A stretch of 28,777 nt of DNA from an uncultured Verrucomicrobiae bacterium (GTDB lineage Bacteria; Verrucomicrobiota; Verrucomicrobiia; Verrucomicrobiales; Akkermansiaceae): NCBI GenBank assembly GCA_937957985.1, contig CALGOH010000011.1:1-28777 (forward strand), in the 5' to 3' direction. The notes beneath the pieces were generated by a model. That model did no database searches, had not been told where the DNA came from, and saw only the letters and a list, made by a program, of their open reading frames with translations. The position numbers and the translations under genes were made by a program. Shown one piece after another: positions 7,526 through 16,697 of the stretch (within the stretch, counting starts at the first letter, position 1; every line of letters starts with the position of its first letter).

Positions 7526-8641
7526 ATGGATCTTACCACCACGGCGTACGGCACATGGAGCGGCGGACGTTTCATGCACTTCGGGGAAACCCTGACCGAG
7601 GAGCGCTACATCGACTGCATCCGGCTGGCCTACGAGGCGGGCTTCCGGACATTCGTCACGGCCGATGTCTACGGCAACGGCAAGGCGGACGAGTTGCTCG
7701 GACGGGCATTGGAAGGGATCGACCGCGACAGCTATTGTCTCGTCGGAACCCTCGGGCACGACTTTCACGAAGGCCAGCGGCAGGGGAACCGGGGCTATCC
7801 GCGCTTCACCGACCCGGAGCTGCGCGGGCCTGAGGGCTACAAGGCCTACCTGCGGATGGCCTGCGAGAAATCGCTGGAGCACTGCCGGACCAATCACTTC
7901 GACCTGGTGATGCTCCACAATCCCGATGAAACCGGCTACACCAGCGAGGCCGTGTGGGAGGCGATGCGGGGGCTGAAGGAGGAAGGGCTGGCCGATCGCC
8001 TCGGCATCGCCCCGGGACCTGCGAACGGCTTCACGCTCGACCTGATCCACTGCTTCGAGCGATTCGGGGAGATGATCGACTGGGCGATGCTCATCCTCAA
8101 TCCGCTGGAGCCGTGGCCGGTGGGGCTGGCGCTGCCGGCTTGTGAGAAGCACGGCGTGAAGGTTCTGACGCGGGTGGTGGACTTCGGCGGGCTGTTTTTC
8201 GGCGACATGCAGGCCGGTCATGAGTTCAAGCCCGGCGACCACCGGGCCTACCGTCCGGAGGGGTGGGTCGAACATGGTTTGGAGAAGATCGAGAAGATGA
8301 AGCCGATCGCCGAAAAGCATGGGCTTTCGATGGTTCAGTTCGCGGCGATCTGGAACCTGAGCCAGAAGCCGGTGGAGAGCGTGGTGCCGACCTTCATCCA
8401 GGAAACCAGCGAGCAGGCGCGGCCGATCGAGGAGCGGATCCGCGAACTGGCCGTGCTGCCCGATGTCAGGCTTTCCGACGAGGAGGTCGAGGCCGTCCGG
8501 GCGATCGGCGACAACACCGGCTGCATGATGCTCAAGGGCGCCAGCAAGCGTCACGAGGTCAGCGAGCGTCCCGATGAGTGGCCGATGCGGGAGGAACTTC
8601 TGGAACTGGCCGGGCGCTACGGGCTCGGCGAGGAGTGGTGA
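7526..8641 (+). CDS. Aldo/keto reductase-fold protein with two tetrad residues replaced
   Basis: 371 residues from ATG 7526, forming a TIM-barrel aldo/keto reductase. Landmarks are RTFVTADVYGNGKADELLG (tetrad Tyr49), DLVMLHNPD (tetrad His131), a cofactor-region segment AEKHGLSMVQFAAIWNL and VVPTFIQETSE near the C-terminus. Two tetrad positions differ from the family: the Asp normally two residues before the Ala of DTAxxY is Val44, and the Lys normally in the ATK strand is Thr75 (CLVGTLG). Redox activity is therefore uncertain. An in-frame extension to 7427 is possible but its residues look non-coding. A purine-rich ggaggt at 7502-7507 lies rather far upstream of the chosen start. Confidence 0.8.
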   Translation: MDLTTTAYGTWSGGRFMHFGETLTEERYIDCIRLAYEAGFRTFVTADVYGNGKADELLGRALEGIDRDSYCLVGTLGHDFHEGQRQGNRGYPRFTDPELRGPEGYKAYLRMACEKSLEHCRTNHFDLVMLHNPDETGYTSEAVWEAMRGLKEEGLADRLGIAPGPANGFTLDLIHCFERFGEMIDWAMLILNPLEPWPVGLALPACEKHGVKVLTRVVDFGGLFFGDMQAGHEFKPGDHRAYRPEGWVEHGLEKIEKMKPIAEKHGLSMVQFAAIWNLSQKPVESVVPTFIQETSEQARPIEERIRELAVLPDVRLSDEEVEAVRAIGDNTGCMMLKGASKRHEVSERPDEWPMREELLELAGRYGLGEEW

Positions 8642-8665
8642 CCGGTCCATGAACGCCGGTCATTG

Positions 8666-8692
8666 GCGTATGTAGTTCCTCCTTCAGGAGGT
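8666..8692 (+). repeat. Left copy of an inverted repeat flanking a small membrane gene
   Basis: This begins gcgtatgtagttcctcct and includes a small hairpin (8679-8692, cctcct, tc, aggagg). Its reverse complement recurs with about 75-80 percent identity at 9039-9066, on the other side of the gene at 8706-9035. Its aggagg could also act as a ribosome-binding sequence, although it sits 15 bases from ATG 8706. Confidence 0.6.
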
Positions 8693-8705
8693 CTTGGAGA
8701 TCGCG

Positions 8706-9035
8706 ATGAAGGTGAACCGACTGGGAGTCTGTCTCGCCGCGATCTTCGGGATCGGGATGACCCTGCTGTTTGCCCTTCCCGAGAATCAACCGACCGACTG
8801 GGTCGTTGGCGCTGTCCTCGGAGGCGGAGCCACGTTCTCCATGATCCGAAAGCCGTGCCTGAACGAGCGGGTGGTGTGGATCGGGATTCTTCTTCTCGTC
8901 CCGGCCGCCATTTTCCTTGAGAAGGCAGACATGCAGGGAGGAGGCCTCCGATTCTGGTTGCCGCTGTTTCTCTTGATGGGCGTGCTGCTGCTCTACGCGA
9001 GATACGGGATCGTGTCGCTGGAGGCGGACGATTGA
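8706..9035 (+). CDS. Small integral membrane protein of unknown function
   Basis: 109 residues with four hydrophobic segments: about 7-25 (LGVCLAAIFGIGMTLLFAL), 31-48, 57-72 (VVWIGILLLVPAAIFL) and 82-100 (FWLPLFLLMGVLLLYA). ATG 8706 is preferred over a TTG at 8694 because ggaga (8696-8700) lies 5 bases before it. There are no conserved charged residues inside the membrane that suggest transport. The gene is enclosed by an inverted repeat pair (8666-8692 and 9039-9066) and has no apparent operon partner; it may be a cargo or simply lie between two repeat copies. Confidence 0.6.
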   Translation: MKVNRLGVCLAAIFGIGMTLLFALPENQPTDWVVGAVLGGGATFSMIRKPCLNERVVWIGILLLVPAAIFLEKADMQGGGLRFWLPLFLLMGVLLLYARYGIVSLEADD

Positions 9036-9038
9036 AGC

Positions 9039-9066
9039 CCCCTACTAAAGGAGGGACTGCGTACGG
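9039..9066 (-). repeat. Right copy of the inverted repeat flanking a small membrane gene
   Basis: Read on the minus strand this stretch begins ccgtacgcagtccctccttt and aligns with 8666-8692, with about six mismatches over the first 26 bases. It ends 13 bases before the stop of the Nudix gene on the other strand. Confidence 0.6.
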
Positions 9067-9078
9067 AACTTCGGGCCG

Positions 9079-9696
9079 TCAGGAATCGGCCAGGTGGCGC
9101 ACGCAGAACTGCGACCAGGTCTCGAGGCGCTCGAAGAGCGGGCCGCTGAGGTCCGCCAGCTCGGTGAAGCAGAGGTCCGCAAGGGCGTCCTCGTTCGAGT
9201 GGACGGCGTCGTCCTCGATCTCGATCAGGTGGACCACTCCGAGATGCACCTGGCCGACGGGATTCGTGTCGTCGTTGAGCAGGGCGATGATGCGGTTGGT
9301 GTGCGGGACGTCGAAGACGAGTTCCTCGTCGAGTTCGCGTTCGACGGCGGCACGGTAGGCCTCCGGCCCCGTCCTGCCGCCGCCGGTATCCACCGGGTTG
9401 ATGTGACCGCCGACGCCGACCGGGCGGAGCGCGCGGCGACCGGCCGCGCCGCCGGCAGTGCCGGGGGTGTCGTTCAGGGCCCGGCGGCCGCAGCGGATCA
9501 CGCAGTAGGGGATGAGCTGCTTGTGCGACGGGTCGTCCTCGGCCTCGGCGCGGTCCATGAAGAAGTGATTGGACGGGTCCAGCAAGCGGTCGATGACCGG
9601 GTCGATGCCTTCGGTCCGGATGCCTTCGAAGGCCCCGGTTTCCTCGAACAGTGAACGGGGGACGACGAGGACTTCTTCACCGGCATACTTCGACAT
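9079..9696 (-). CDS. Nudix-fold hydrolase-like protein
   Basis: About 205 residues from the ATG ending at 9696 (MSKYAGEEVLVVPRSLFEE). A Nudix-box-like stretch lies near residues 95-125: GVGGHINPVD, then GPEAYRAAVERELDEELVF, matching G(5x)E(7x)RE(2x)EE spacing loosely, with the metal-binding REL-EE acidic cluster. The N-terminal 90 residues with SNHFFMDRAEAEDDPSHKQLIPY form a leader domain seen in some Nudix relatives. The substrate, likely a nucleoside diphosphate derivative, cannot be told. An upstream in-frame ATG at 9732 would add 12 residues encoded by a repeat element, so I chose the later start. A hairpin lies only 4 nt upstream of it. Confidence 0.75.
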   Translation of the reverse strand: MSKYAGEEVLVVPRSLFEETGAFEGIRTEGIDPVIDRLLDPSNHFFMDRAEAEDDPSHKQLIPYCVIRCGRRALNDTPGTAGGAAGRRALRPVGVGGHINPVDTGGGRTGPEAYRAAVERELDEELVFDVPHTNRIIALLNDDTNPVGQVHLGVVHLIEIEDDAVHSNEDALADLCFTELADLSGPLFERLETWSQFCVRHLADS

Positions 9697-9749
9697 GCGG
9701 CGGAACCTGCGGTTCCGAATGCCGAATGACAAATGCAGAATGCCGAATG
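9697..9749 (-). repeat. Leader repeat: tandem short repeats plus a hairpin, before the Nudix gene
   Basis: On the plus strand this holds a hairpin at 9701-9717 (cggaacc, tgc, ggttccg) followed by imperfect tandem units of the type aatgccgaatg through 9749. In the transcript the order is repeats, hairpin, 4 nt, then the Nudix ATG. A diverged relative with identical layout lies at 17730-17779 before pyrD. Confidence 0.7.
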
Positions 9750-9814
9750 TTCCTCCGGCGAGCGGCGGGCCGCCGCTCCGACGGCCTGCCCCGGGCCGGG
9801 GCAGCCACGGAACA

Positions 9815-10426
<612 letters not shown>

Positions 10427-10541
10427 GGGGATGGGAGCGCGGGCGGCCGGGTTTGTTCCCGGAGAATAGCCCGGATCGGCGTCCCGTAAAGGAGCGGGAA
10501 AAGGGGTTTCCCGCAACCGCGGCATTGGTTAGGGATGCGCC

Positions 10542-11462
10542 GTGGAATCCGCCGCCGTCGAGATCGAGCACCTGCGCAAGCGCTACGGACGCTTCGAGGC
10601 GCTGGGTGGCGTGTCGTTGACGGTTCCGCGCGGGGTGGTGTTCGGTCTGCTCGGCCCCAACGGGGCGGGCAAGAGCACGCTGGTGAAGTCCTTGCTGACC
10701 ATCGTGCGTCCGACTGAGTGCCGGGGCACGATGCTCGGCGAGCGGATCGGAAGCCGGAGGATCCTGGCGAAGGTCGGCTATCTTCCCGAGCACGCGCGGT
10801 TTCCCGAGTATCTCACCGGTCGCCAGATCGTCGCCTACACGGCGGGTCTGGCGAATGTGCCGGCCAGGGCGGCGAAGCAACGCACCGAGGAACTGCTCGA
10901 GACCGTCGGCATGAAAGAATGGGCCGACCGCAAGAACGGAACCTATTCGAAAGGGATGAGGCAGCGCGTCGGCCTTGCCCAGGCGCTGGTGAACGACCCG
11001 GAGATCGTCTTTCTCGACGAGCCCACCGACGGGGTGGATCCGGGCGGGCGGATCGAGATCCGCAGGATCATCGAGGGCATGCGCGAGCAGGGGCGCACGG
11101 TCTTCGTCAACAGCCACCTGCTCGGCGAGGTCGAGCAGATCGCCGACGAGGTGGCGATCCTTTCCAAGGGACGGATCGTCGAGAAGGGCACGGTTGAATC
11201 GCTGACCCGGCGGGAGCGGCTCTTCGAGATCCGCAGCCTCGGGCCGGTGCCGCTCACGCTGAAGCCGCGCTTCGAGGAGAGGGGCATGCGCGTGGCGGGG
11301 GACACCCTGGTCGTCGAGTCCCAGGACGCGGAAGGCATCCAGGGGATCATCGACGAGTTGCGCGGCGAAGGGGTCACCATCCGGGAGATCCGGGAGCGGC
11401 GTTCGTCGCTGGAGGAGGTGTTCCTGGAGGCGGTCGAACGCGGGAAGGAGGACCCGGCATGA
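10542..11462 (+). CDS. ABC transporter ATP-binding protein (ABC-2 type)
   Basis: 306 residues. The nucleotide-binding domain shows Walker A GPNGAGKST (about residues 38-46), signature YSKGMRQR, Walker B IVFLDEPTDGVD with the catalytic Glu, and the switch His in NSHLLGEV. The last 90 residues form the C-terminal extension typical of exporters such as the NosF/CcmA type (RRSSLEEVFLEAV). It energises the permease encoded downstream, whose ATG overlaps this stop in an ATGA arrangement. GTG 10542 is the likely start. The cargo is unknown. Confidence 0.92.
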   Translation: MESAAVEIEHLRKRYGRFEALGGVSLTVPRGVVFGLLGPNGAGKSTLVKSLLTIVRPTECRGTMLGERIGSRRILAKVGYLPEHARFPEYLTGRQIVAYTAGLANVPARAAKQRTEELLETVGMKEWADRKNGTYSKGMRQRVGLAQALVNDPEIVFLDEPTDGVDPGGRIEIRRIIEGMREQGRTVFVNSHLLGEVEQIADEVAILSKGRIVEKGTVESLTRRERLFEIRSLGPVPLTLKPRFEERGMRVAGDTLVVESQDAEGIQGIIDELRGEGVTIREIRERRSSLEEVFLEAVERGKEDPA

Positions 11463-12448
11463 GGCAGTTCAACGCGGTCTTCATCGATGCGATCCGCCTG
11501 CTTCGCGCGCGGGTGCTGTTCTGGGTGACGCTCGGGATCTCGCTGTTTGCCGGGCTGCTCTACCTGTCGATCGGGTTCAACGAGAGCGGCTTCAGCGTGT
11601 TCTTCGGCCTGTACTCCGTCGAGAGCGAGTATCTGGTGGCCGGTTCGCGGATGGCGGAGCAGGCGTATCTCGGCATCTTCGGGATGTTCATCGTCAATCT
11701 CTGGCTGTCCTGGATCGCGGTGATCCTCGCGCTGATCACCTGCGCGCCGGTGTTCCCGGAGTTCATGCAGGAGGGCAGCGCCGGTGTGGTGCTTTCCAAG
11801 CCGATCTCGCGGTGGAAGCTGTTTCTCTACAAGTATCTCGCGGGCCTGCTGTTTGCCGCGATCCAGACCGCGGCCTTCTGTCTGCTCGTGTTCGTCGCGC
11901 TGCGATGGAGGATCGGCCATTGGAACCCGACGGTGTTCTGGGCGGTGCCGCTGATCGTGCTGATGTTCTCCTACATCTGGTCGGTGATGGTCCTGACGGG
12001 CGTCAAGACCCGGTCGGTGATGGCCTCGGTTCTGGCCGCCCTGGTGTTCTGGTGCTTCGCATGGCTGGCGAAGGTCGTGGAGGAGAAGGCGTGGATGGAA
12101 GCGGAACTCGGGGTTTCGCTGGGGGTCGCCGGCCCCCGGATGCTGAGCCCGGAAGAGCAGGAGAAGGCGCGCGAGGACCTGGCCATGTATTCCCTGCCCT
12201 TCAAGATTCTGCCCAAGACCACCGACACGGTGAACCTGCTCCAGCGCTGGATCGTGGTGAAAGGTGACTCGGGGCTGTCGTCCAGCGAGATCGCGAGCCT
12301 CACCATGACCGGGGAGCCGGAGCGGGATGAGGAGGCCGAGGAGGGAATGCGCCGACACTCCCCGGCGTGGATCATCGGTTCCTCGCTCGCCTTCGAGGCG
12401 GTGATTCTTTTCCTCGCGGGCTGGATCTTCTGTCGCCGCGATTACTGA
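11459..12448 (+). CDS. ABC-2 type transporter permease
   Basis: 329 residues with about six or seven membrane segments: near 20-40, 75-105, 125-150, 160-180, 185-205 and the C-terminal 302-325 (IIGSSLAFEAVILFLAGWIF). A large soluble loop at about 210-300 carries charged residues. It overlaps the ATPase gene by four bases and forms an exporter pair with it. The gene converges with the branching-enzyme gene, and the two coding regions overlap by seven bases (12442-12448), leaving no room for a separate terminator. Confidence 0.88.
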   Translation: MRQFNAVFIDAIRLLRARVLFWVTLGISLFAGLLYLSIGFNESGFSVFFGLYSVESEYLVAGSRMAEQAYLGIFGMFIVNLWLSWIAVILALITCAPVFPEFMQEGSAGVVLSKPISRWKLFLYKYLAGLLFAAIQTAAFCLLVFVALRWRIGHWNPTVFWAVPLIVLMFSYIWSVMVLTGVKTRSVMASVLAALVFWCFAWLAKVVEEKAWMEAELGVSLGVAGPRMLSPEEQEKAREDLAMYSLPFKILPKTTDTVNLLQRWIVVKGDSGLSSSEIASLTMTGEPERDEEAEEGMRRHSPAWIIGSSLAFEAVILFLAGWIFCRRDY

Positions 12449-14454
12449 TCGGCCGGCGCGAACGCGAGCGCCGTGCGGGCCGGGGTGTAGACGCTCAGTT
12501 CGCCATCGGCATTCACCGGATACGGGACCGAGGCATCGACGCGGTCGTGCCCGCCGAAGTCGGGGTCGTCGCTGCTGAGAACGAGTTGGTAGTCGCCGGT
12601 GCCGGGCACCTTGAAGCGGTAGTCCGGAATCGACCGGTCGATCGACCAGTTGAAAACGAGAACGACACCGGCCCGCTCGACGCAGAGGACCTTGTTGACC
12701 GGATCGATGTTGAGGCAGTTCGCGGTCTGGTCGCCGGGAAGACCGCGGGCCTCGCCGAGTTGGAGCATCGCCCGGTCGAAGAGCGCGAGGAACCGGTATT
12801 TCAGGGCCGGATTGTCGACCAGCGACCACTGGCGGCGGCAGTAGTGGTAGGACCAGCCGTTGCCCTCGCGCGGGAAATCGACCCATTCCGGGTGGCCGAA
12901 CTCGTTGCCCATGAAGGTCAGCCATCCCTCGCCGGCGAGGGCGAAAGTCACGAGCCGGATCATCTTGTGCAGCGCGATGCCGCGGTCGATCACCGGATGG
13001 TCGTCCTCGGCGCCCATGTGCCAGTACATCTCCTGGTCCATCAGCCAGAAGGCGAGGGTCTTGTCGCCGACGAGTGCCTGATCGTGGCTTTCGGCGTAGG
13101 CGATGTTGGCCTCGCCGTGGCGGCGGTTGACCAAGGTGTGCCACATCTCGTCGAGGTTCCAGTCCTCGTCGCGGGTGTGCTTGAGCAGCTTGATCCAGTA
13201 GTCGGGCACGCCCATCGCGAGACGGTGGGTGAAGCCGATGCCGCCCTCATCGACCGGCCGGCACAGGCCCGGCATGCCGGACATGTCCTCGGCCACGAGG
13301 AGGGCGCCCGGTTTCAGCTCCCGGGCGAGGGTGGTCGCGAGCTGGAGGTAGAGGATCGCGTCGTGATCGATGTCATGGAGGAAATACTTGTCGTAGTGAT
13401 CGAAGGCGGTGGTGCCGCGATGCCAGTAGAGCATCGAGGTCACGCCATCGAAGCGGAAGCCGTCGAAGCGGAATTCCTCCAGCCACCAGCGGACGTTCGA
13501 CAGGAGGAAGCAGCGGATCTCGTCGCGGCTGTAGTCGAAGCATTTCGAGTCCCACTGCGGGTGCTCCCCGCGACCGTCGGCGTGGAAGTACAGGTTGCCG
13601 GATCCGTCGAGGTCGTTGAGACCCTCGGCGATGTTCTTCACGGCGTGGGAATGGACGATGTCGAGCAGGACGGCGAGGCCGAGGCCATGTGCGGTATCGA
13701 CGAGATACTTCAGGTCCTCCGGCGTTCCGAAGCGGGACGAGGGGGCGAAGAAGCTGGAGACGTGGTAGCCGAACGAGCCGTAGTAGGGATGCTCCTGCAC
13801 GGCCATGAGTTGCACCGTGTTGTAACCGGCCTCGGCGATGCGGGGCAGCACGGTGTTGGCGAATTCCCGGTAGCCGTGAACCCGCGGCTCCTCGCCGGAC
13901 ATGCCGACATGCGCCTCGTAGATGCGCGGGATGGTGACGGTGGAGGGATCGAAGTCGTTCCGCCACACGTAGGGTTCCGGGGCCTGCCAGACCTGGGCCG
14001 AGAAGTCATGAGTCTCGGGGTCCTGGACCACGCGCGTCGCGCAGGCCGGGATGCGATCCCGCACCGAGCCGTCGGCACCGGTGATCCTCAGCTTGTAGCG
14101 CTGGCCGTGCGCGATGGATCCGGCCGGAAGCCGGGCACTCCAGACGCCGTTGTCGTGACGCGACAGGGAATGGCCCTCGACGCTCCAGTCGTTGAAATCG
14201 CCGATCACGCTCACGGCCTTCGCGGCGGGCAGCCATTCGCGGATGCTCCAGTCGCCCTCCGGGGTGGGATGCAGGCCGATCAACTGGTGCCCGCGTGCGA
14301 AAGGTGCCAGTCGTCCCCTGGAATCACCGATGCGCCCGAGCGTGTCACGGAAGCGATCGATCCGGGCCCGGATCCGTTCGGCCTGCGGTTCGAGCCAGGG
14401 ATCGTCGCGGACGAGTTGGGGGAGATCGGCGGATTGTTCGCTCATCGCGGTCAT
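12442..14454 (-). CDS. glgB: 1,4-alpha-glucan branching enzyme, eukaryotic-like GH13_8 type
   Basis: It creates alpha-1,6 branches in glycogen. The 670-residue protein has a CBM48 module (about 55-150; VSVIGDFNDWSVEGH) and a GH13 barrel with DIVHSH, GFRFDGVTSMLYW (nucleophile Asp336), LLVAEDMSG (acid Glu389) and AYAESHDQ (Asp458). FRFDGVTSMLYWHRG, SGMPGLCRPVDEGGIGFTHRLAM and the lack of a long N1 domain match the animal/plant/chlamydial-type enzymes more than E. coli GlgB. The ATG ending at 14454 is chosen; an alternative ends at 14445. Sequence further upstream in this frame is antisense to the DsbD gene. Confidence 0.92.
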   Translation of the reverse strand: MTAMSEQSADLPQLVRDDPWLEPQAERIRARIDRFRDTLGRIGDSRGRLAPFARGHQLIGLHPTPEGDWSIREWLPAAKAVSVIGDFNDWSVEGHSLSRHDNGVWSARLPAGSIAHGQRYKLRITGADGSVRDRIPACATRVVQDPETHDFSAQVWQAPEPYVWRNDFDPSTVTIPRIYEAHVGMSGEEPRVHGYREFANTVLPRIAEAGYNTVQLMAVQEHPYYGSFGYHVSSFFAPSSRFGTPEDLKYLVDTAHGLGLAVLLDIVHSHAVKNIAEGLNDLDGSGNLYFHADGRGEHPQWDSKCFDYSRDEIRCFLLSNVRWWLEEFRFDGFRFDGVTSMLYWHRGTTAFDHYDKYFLHDIDHDAILYLQLATTLARELKPGALLVAEDMSGMPGLCRPVDEGGIGFTHRLAMGVPDYWIKLLKHTRDEDWNLDEMWHTLVNRRHGEANIAYAESHDQALVGDKTLAFWLMDQEMYWHMGAEDDHPVIDRGIALHKMIRLVTFALAGEGWLTFMGNEFGHPEWVDFPREGNGWSYHYCRRQWSLVDNPALKYRFLALFDRAMLQLGEARGLPGDQTANCLNIDPVNKVLCVERAGVVLVFNWSIDRSIPDYRFKVPGTGDYQLVLSSDDPDFGGHDRVDASVPYPVNADGELSVYTPARTALAFAPADQ

Positions 14455-14504
14455 TGTTACCGCGGAAAGCGCCCGGCGCGAGGCCCGAGTGGCGTGTCCC
14501 GCCG

Positions 14505-16637
14505 TCAGGTTCCGAAGTGTTCCTCGAGAAAGCCGCGCAGATAGGACTCGGTGAGGACCGTGTTGGTGATGAGAGGTTCGTTCGAACCGGGCGGATAGAG
14601 CACGTTGACCGGAATCGCGGTCTTGCCGAGGCGGCGAAGTTCCTCGTCGATGTCCGGTCGCGAGGTGGTCTTGTCCGCCTTGAGGGCGACGATGCCGTGT
14701 TTCTCGAAGTACTCGGCCATGGCCTCGGTGTAGGCGGCCGCCTTGTTGGTCTGGCAGGTGAGGCACCAGCGCGCGGTGAAATCGACGTAGACCGGGGTGC
14801 CCGAGGCGATGAGCTCACTCTGCCGTTCGAGCGACCACGCCTCCCAGGTGATCGAGGCGGCCGGCTGTTCGGAGGGGGCCGGGGCCTTCGCCGGCCATCC
14901 GGCCCACACGCCTCCGGCGACGAAAACGATCGCAACGATCCGCCCGATCCACCGGACCCGGGTGCCGCGGCTGGGAACGTCCCAGCGGCCGTAGACCCAG
15001 AACCCGGCGGCAATCAGGGTGAGCCCGAGCATGACCCACAGTCCCTTCTGGCCGGCCTGCTGGTCGAAGACCTGATAGGAATAGACCCACAACAGATACC
15101 CGGCGGTGCCGAAGAGGAGGAAGGACATGGCCTGCTTGAAGGACTCCATCCACGGGCCCGGGCGCGGCAGTCGATCAACCAGCGCGGGAAAGACCGAGAG
15201 CATCAGGTAGGGCAGGCTGAGGCCGAGCGCCATCAGGGTGAAGGCCAGCATGAAGAGCGGCCCGGGCAGGGTCACGGCGACCCCGAGGGCGCCGCCTAGC
15301 AGCGGTGCCGAGCAGGGCGTGGCGACGACCGTCGCGAGCACCCCGGAGAAGAAAGTGCCGCCGAGGCCCTCCTTGCTGGCCAGCGTGCCGCCGACGCCGG
15401 TGGCGGAGGCGCCGATCTCGAAGACGCCGTACATCGAGAGCGCCATCACCAGCATCACCAGCAGCAGCGAGAAGACGACGAGCGGGTTCTCCAACTGGCC
15501 GCCCCAGTTGCGGATGCCGCCGGCGAGCAGGATGCCGGCGAGGATCCAGAAGGACACGAGCACCCCGGCGGTGAAGACCAGGCCGTGGGCGATGATCTTG
15601 GATTTCGAATGTCCCGCCTGCTGGACGAAGCCCATGATCTTGAGACCGATCACCGGGAACACGCAGGGCATGAGGTTGAGGATGAGCCCGCCGGCGAACA
15701 TCAGCAGCAGCACCAACGGCAGCGACATCGCGGTCGTTTCGTCTGGGGTGGCCGGACCGTCGGACGCGCCGGGAGCTTCCCCGATGGAAAGCGAGAGCCC
15801 CATTCCCTGCGGGCCTCCCGCCGTCCATCCGTTGGAGGCCTTGAGGATGCCCTCGATCCGGTCGGGGGGCGTGTCGAGTTCCGGATTGCGGGTGATGGTG
15901 AGTTCGTATCCGGCGTCCGTCTTTCTCAAGGTCTGCGGTGCGGCGCTGTCCTCGACGGAGTTCGCGCTGAAAAGGCGCACCTCGCCGGGTTCATGGCTGG
16001 CGGTCGGGGGATCGAGCCGCAGGGTGATCGAATCGCCTAACGCGCTGGCGCTCGCGTTCCACCCGGTGTCGTCGGCGGGCATCGCCGCCCTCGCCGCGTC
16101 GAAGAGCGAGGCCTGTGCCGGATCGCTCGTGGTCGAAGCACCGACCGCGACAGTGGTCGAGACCTCCGCATCACCCGGAATGCAGCTTTGCTTGCACGCG
16201 AGCCAGGACGCGTCGCCCACGAGTTCGATGCTGGTGCCCGGTTCCAGATCGGCGGGCGGGGTGATGGTCGCGAGGAAGGCGGTGCGGCCTTCATAGCCGT
16301 AGAACGGAGCGTCGGCGAAGGTCCCGAGCACGGGAGTCGGAAAGCGAAGCTCGGAGGCCACGAAGCCGTCGGGCAGCCTCCACGAGATCTCGGGCGGGAA
16401 GCCGGCCTGGCCGGGATTGACGTAGTAGGTGTGCCAGTGGGGCGCGTGGTCGAGGACCAGCGCCACGTCGAAGGGCTCGCCGGCGGCGATGGTCGCGGCT
16501 TCGGAAACCAGCGATGCCTCGACGACCGTTTGGTCGGCGGTGGAAGTCTTTCCTCCGAATGCCTCCTCCATCGGGTCGTCCGGAAACTGGGCATGAAGCG
16601 TGGCGAGGAGCGGGCAGAGGAAGAGGACGGCTTTCAT
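14505..16637 (-). CDS. DsbD/ScsB-family thiol:disulfide interchange protein
   Basis: It carries electrons from cytoplasmic thioredoxin across the membrane to periplasmic disulfides. 710 residues from ATG (ending 16637): a signal peptide; an N-terminal DsbC-domain-like part with HWHTYYVNPGQAGFP and a redox pair CKQSC (Cys148, Cys152); an eight-helix core with two conserved membrane Cys (NLMPCVFPVIG and ATPCSAPLLGG); then a C-terminal thioredoxin domain with WCLTC (residues 624-628) and a cis-Pro (TAIPVN). All redox pairs are present, so it should be active. It lies 50 bases upstream of the branching-enzyme start and 60 bases downstream of pyrD, on the same strand. Confidence 0.92.
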   Translation of the reverse strand: MKAVLFLCPLLATLHAQFPDDPMEEAFGGKTSTADQTVVEASLVSEAATIAAGEPFDVALVLDHAPHWHTYYVNPGQAGFPPEISWRLPDGFVASELRFPTPVLGTFADAPFYGYEGRTAFLATITPPADLEPGTSIELVGDASWLACKQSCIPGDAEVSTTVAVGASTTSDPAQASLFDAARAAMPADDTGWNASASALGDSITLRLDPPTASHEPGEVRLFSANSVEDSAAPQTLRKTDAGYELTITRNPELDTPPDRIEGILKASNGWTAGGPQGMGLSLSIGEAPGASDGPATPDETTAMSLPLVLLLMFAGGLILNLMPCVFPVIGLKIMGFVQQAGHSKSKIIAHGLVFTAGVLVSFWILAGILLAGGIRNWGGQLENPLVVFSLLLVMLVMALSMYGVFEIGASATGVGGTLASKEGLGGTFFSGVLATVVATPCSAPLLGGALGVAVTLPGPLFMLAFTLMALGLSLPYLMLSVFPALVDRLPRPGPWMESFKQAMSFLLFGTAGYLLWVYSYQVFDQQAGQKGLWVMLGLTLIAAGFWVYGRWDVPSRGTRVRWIGRIVAIVFVAGGVWAGWPAKAPAPSEQPAASITWEAWSLERQSELIASGTPVYVDFTARWCLTCQTNKAAAYTEAMAEYFEKHGIVALKADKTTSRPDIDEELRRLGKTAIPVNVLYPPGSNEPLITNTVLTESYLRGFLEEHFGT

Positions 16638-16697
16638 CAACGGGGACGCTTTGGACTGGGAGGGTGGCGGCGGTGATCCGATTCCGGAAAAAATCCG

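Noticed and set aside
8559..8789. CRISPR or other array structures anywhere in the window
   Set aside because: The repeats seen are dispersed pairs or short tandem units without regular unique spacers; this representative stretch and the others show no array.
14455..14766. Longer branching-enzyme start upstream of 14454
   Set aside because: The added residues are the antisense of the DsbD gene end and have no domain; the ATG ending at 14454 is the sensible start.
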